From NCBI RefSeq assembly GCF_000407365.1, contig NZ_ASVU01000001.1:901501-965500 (forward strand): a stretch of 64,000 bases of DNA, read 5' to 3'. Positions 62,819 through 64,000 of this stretch are shown here, one piece after another (the stretch's first letter is position 1; every line of letters starts with the position of its first letter). The notes below the pieces were generated by a model. That model was not told where the DNA came from, made no database searches, and worked only from the letters and a program-made list of their open reading frames with translations. A program made the position numbers and the translations under genes. The DNA comes from Enterococcus asini ATCC 700915. Lineage in GTDB: Bacteria > Bacillota > Bacilli > Lactobacillales > Enterococcaceae.

Positions 62819-63319
62819 ATGGTTTATATTGATCCAAAACATTTGGAATTAGAAGACCGCGTGGTTGCTATCAACCGTGTAACCAAAGTTGTTAAAGGTG
62901 GACGTCGTTTGCGTTTCGCTGCTTTGGTTGTCGTGGGCGATAAAAACGGTCACGTTGGATTTGGTACTGGTAAAGCACAAGAAGTACCAGAAGCAATCCG
63001 CAAAGCAATCGAAAATGCGAAGAAAAACCTGGTTGAAGTACCAATGGTTGGTTCTACAATCCCTCACGAAGTCATCGGCGTATTTGGCGGCGGCCGCATC
63101 TTGATGAAACCTGCTGTAGAAGGTTCTGGAGTAGCTGCTGGTGGCCCGGTTCGTGCGGTCCTAGAATTAGCTGGTGTGGGCGATGTTACGTCTAAATCTT
63201 TAGGTTCTAACACCCCAATCAACGTAGTGCGGGCAACCGTTGAAGGTTTGACACAATTGAAACGGGCTGAAGAAGTTGCAGAACTTCGCGGCATTTCCGT
63301 TGACGAATTGATCGGATAA
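62819..63319 (+). CDS. rpsE: 30S ribosomal protein S5
   Basis: S5 works in decoding fidelity and mRNA entry. The 166 residues carry [45 protein letters not shown], where spectinomycin resistance changes arise in the VVKGGRR loop, here in the normal form. AAGGAGGAAC precedes the ATG. Confidence 0.98.
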   Translation: MVYIDPKHLELEDRVVAINRVTKVVKGGRRLRFAALVVVGDKNGHVGFGTGKAQEVPEAIRKAIENAKKNLVEVPMVGSTIPHEVIGVFGGGRILMKPAVEGSGVAAGGPVRAVLELAGVGDVTSKSLGSNTPINVVRATVEGLTQLKRAEEVAELRGISVDELIG

Positions 63320-63333
63320 GGAGGACAAATATA

Positions 63334-63513
63334 ATGGCTGATTTGAAAATCACTTTGAAACGCAGCGTTATCGGACGTCCTCAAAATCAACGAGACACCG
63401 TTAAAGCGCTAGGTTTGAAAAAAATGAACTCAACAGTAGTGAAACCTGCCAATGAAGCAATCAAAGGCATGGTTAACACTATTTCTCACTTGGTAGAAGT
63501 TGAAGAAGTTTAA
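63334..63513 (+). CDS. rpmD: 50S ribosomal protein L30
   Basis: This is a small 59-residue protein, [37 protein letters not shown], of the standard L30 form. It lies 14 bp after rpsE with AAGGAGGAC before the ATG, in the usual order rpsE-rpmD-rplO of the spc operon. Confidence 0.97.
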   Translation: MADLKITLKRSVIGRPQNQRDTVKALGLKKMNSTVVKPANEAIKGMVNTISHLVEVEEV

Positions 63514-63554
63514 TTTTAGCTTCGAACTATTTTGATTAAGGAGGTGCCAAACCT

Positions 63555-63995
63555 ATGAAACTTCATGAATTAAAACCTTCAGAAGGTTCTCGTCAAGTAC
63601 GCAATCGCGTAGGTCGCGGAACATCTTCTGGTAACGGGAAAACAGCTGGCCGTGGACAAAAGGGGCAAAAAGCTCGTTCCGGCGGTGGTGTACGTCTAGG
63701 CTTTGAAGGGGGACAAACTCCATTGTTCCGTCGTTTGCCAAAACGTGGATTTACCAACATTAACCGTAAAGAATATGCAGTTATCAACTTAGATGTCTTG
63801 AATCGTTTTGAAGACGGTGCTGAAGTAACCCCTGTTACTTTGGTTGAAGCCGGCTTTGTGAAAAACGAAAAAGCAGGAATCAAAGTGTTAGCTAACGGCG
63901 AATTGACTAAGAAATTAACTGTGAAAGCAGCTAAATTCTCAAAAGCAGCTGAAGAAGCGATTGTTGCTGCTGGCGGATCAATCGAGGTGATCTAA
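63555..63995 (+). CDS. rplO: 50S ribosomal protein L15
   Basis: L15 is a late assembly protein of the large subunit. The 146-residue protein has the Gly-rich N-terminus [73 protein letters not shown] precedes the ATG. The stop codon shares a base with the ATG of the next gene. Confidence 0.98.
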   Translation: MKLHELKPSEGSRQVRNRVGRGTSSGNGKTAGRGQKGQKARSGGGVRLGFEGGQTPLFRRLPKRGFTNINRKEYAVINLDVLNRFEDGAEVTPVTLVEAGFVKNEKAGIKVLANGELTKKLTVKAAKFSKAAEEAIVAAGGSIEVI

Positions 63996-64000
63996 TGATT
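63995..64000 (+). CDS. Start of the next gene, expected secY (first codons only)
   Basis: ATGATT begins at 63995, overlapping the rplO stop (TAATG), and runs off the window. By operon order the gene after rplO is secY, the protein translocase channel. Only two codons are visible, so the identity rests on context. Confidence 0.5.

Overview
The window looks like a chromosomal stretch of a low-GC Gram-positive coccus, most likely an Enterococcus. The main reasons are the run pdp-deoC-cdd-bmpA-ABC transporter-deoB-punA-deoD-gpmA next to the str operon (rpsL-rpsG-fusA-tuf) and the S10/spc ribosomal operon, strong AGGAGG ribosome binding sites, a zinc-type S14 protein, and coaA/guaA side by side. 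I cannot fix the species from this sequence.

Bases 1-13,320 hold the 3' part of one long operon for a glycyl-radical bacterial microcompartment that degrades choline. CutC carries every catalytic residue of choline trimethylamine-lyase, at the same positions as in the 846-residue Desulfovibrio enzyme. CutD activates it. Choline would be split to trimethylamine and acetaldehyde inside a shell built from several BMC-H proteins (one EutS-like, one GrpU-like with a Cys motif, one with a long tail) and a BMC-P vertex protein. Acetaldehyde then goes to ethanol (iron alcohol dehydrogenase) or to acetyl-CoA and acetyl-phosphate (aldehyde dehydrogenase, PduL). Three members look like degenerate enzymes: an aldehyde dehydrogenase without its cysteine, an EutP/PduV-like protein with a broken P-loop, and a protein with only the N-terminal part of EutT. 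A clear terminator closes the operon.

Bases 13,390-19,280 are a loosely packed minus-strand accessory region: an unknown 129-residue protein, an OmpR-type two-component system with a secreted Pro/Gln/Cys-containing protein downstream, an AraC regulator with a short-chain dehydrogenase, and a 65-residue membrane protein.

Bases about 19,340-27,228 are an AT-rich integrative and mobilizable element inserted in the 3' end of guaA. It has att-like repeats at both ends, a probable ribbon-helix-helix protein, a DUF961-like protein, an FtsK/TcpA-like coupling ATPase, a HUH replication/relaxase protein, a DUF3173 gene cut in two by an IS3-family insertion, a tyrosine integrase, and an EcoRV-like restriction-modification pair as cargo. 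The original guaA stop and terminator survive on the far side of the element.

Bases 27,217-45,104 are core metabolism: guaA and coaA (minus strand), a SGNH hydrolase and a 16S rRNA methyltransferase-like protein, a LacI regulator, the nucleoside uptake and salvage genes, gpmA, a serine-recombinase-like protein without the catalytic serine, and rpiA.

Bases 45,242-64,000 hold the translation operons. The str operon (rpsL, rpsG, fusA, tuf) is followed by a small vitamin B6-related insert (nitroreductase, MocR-type regulator, pyridoxine kinase, ECF S-component) and an acetyltransferase. The S10/spc operon then runs from rpsJ to rplO, with the first bases of a gene expected to be secY at the window edge.
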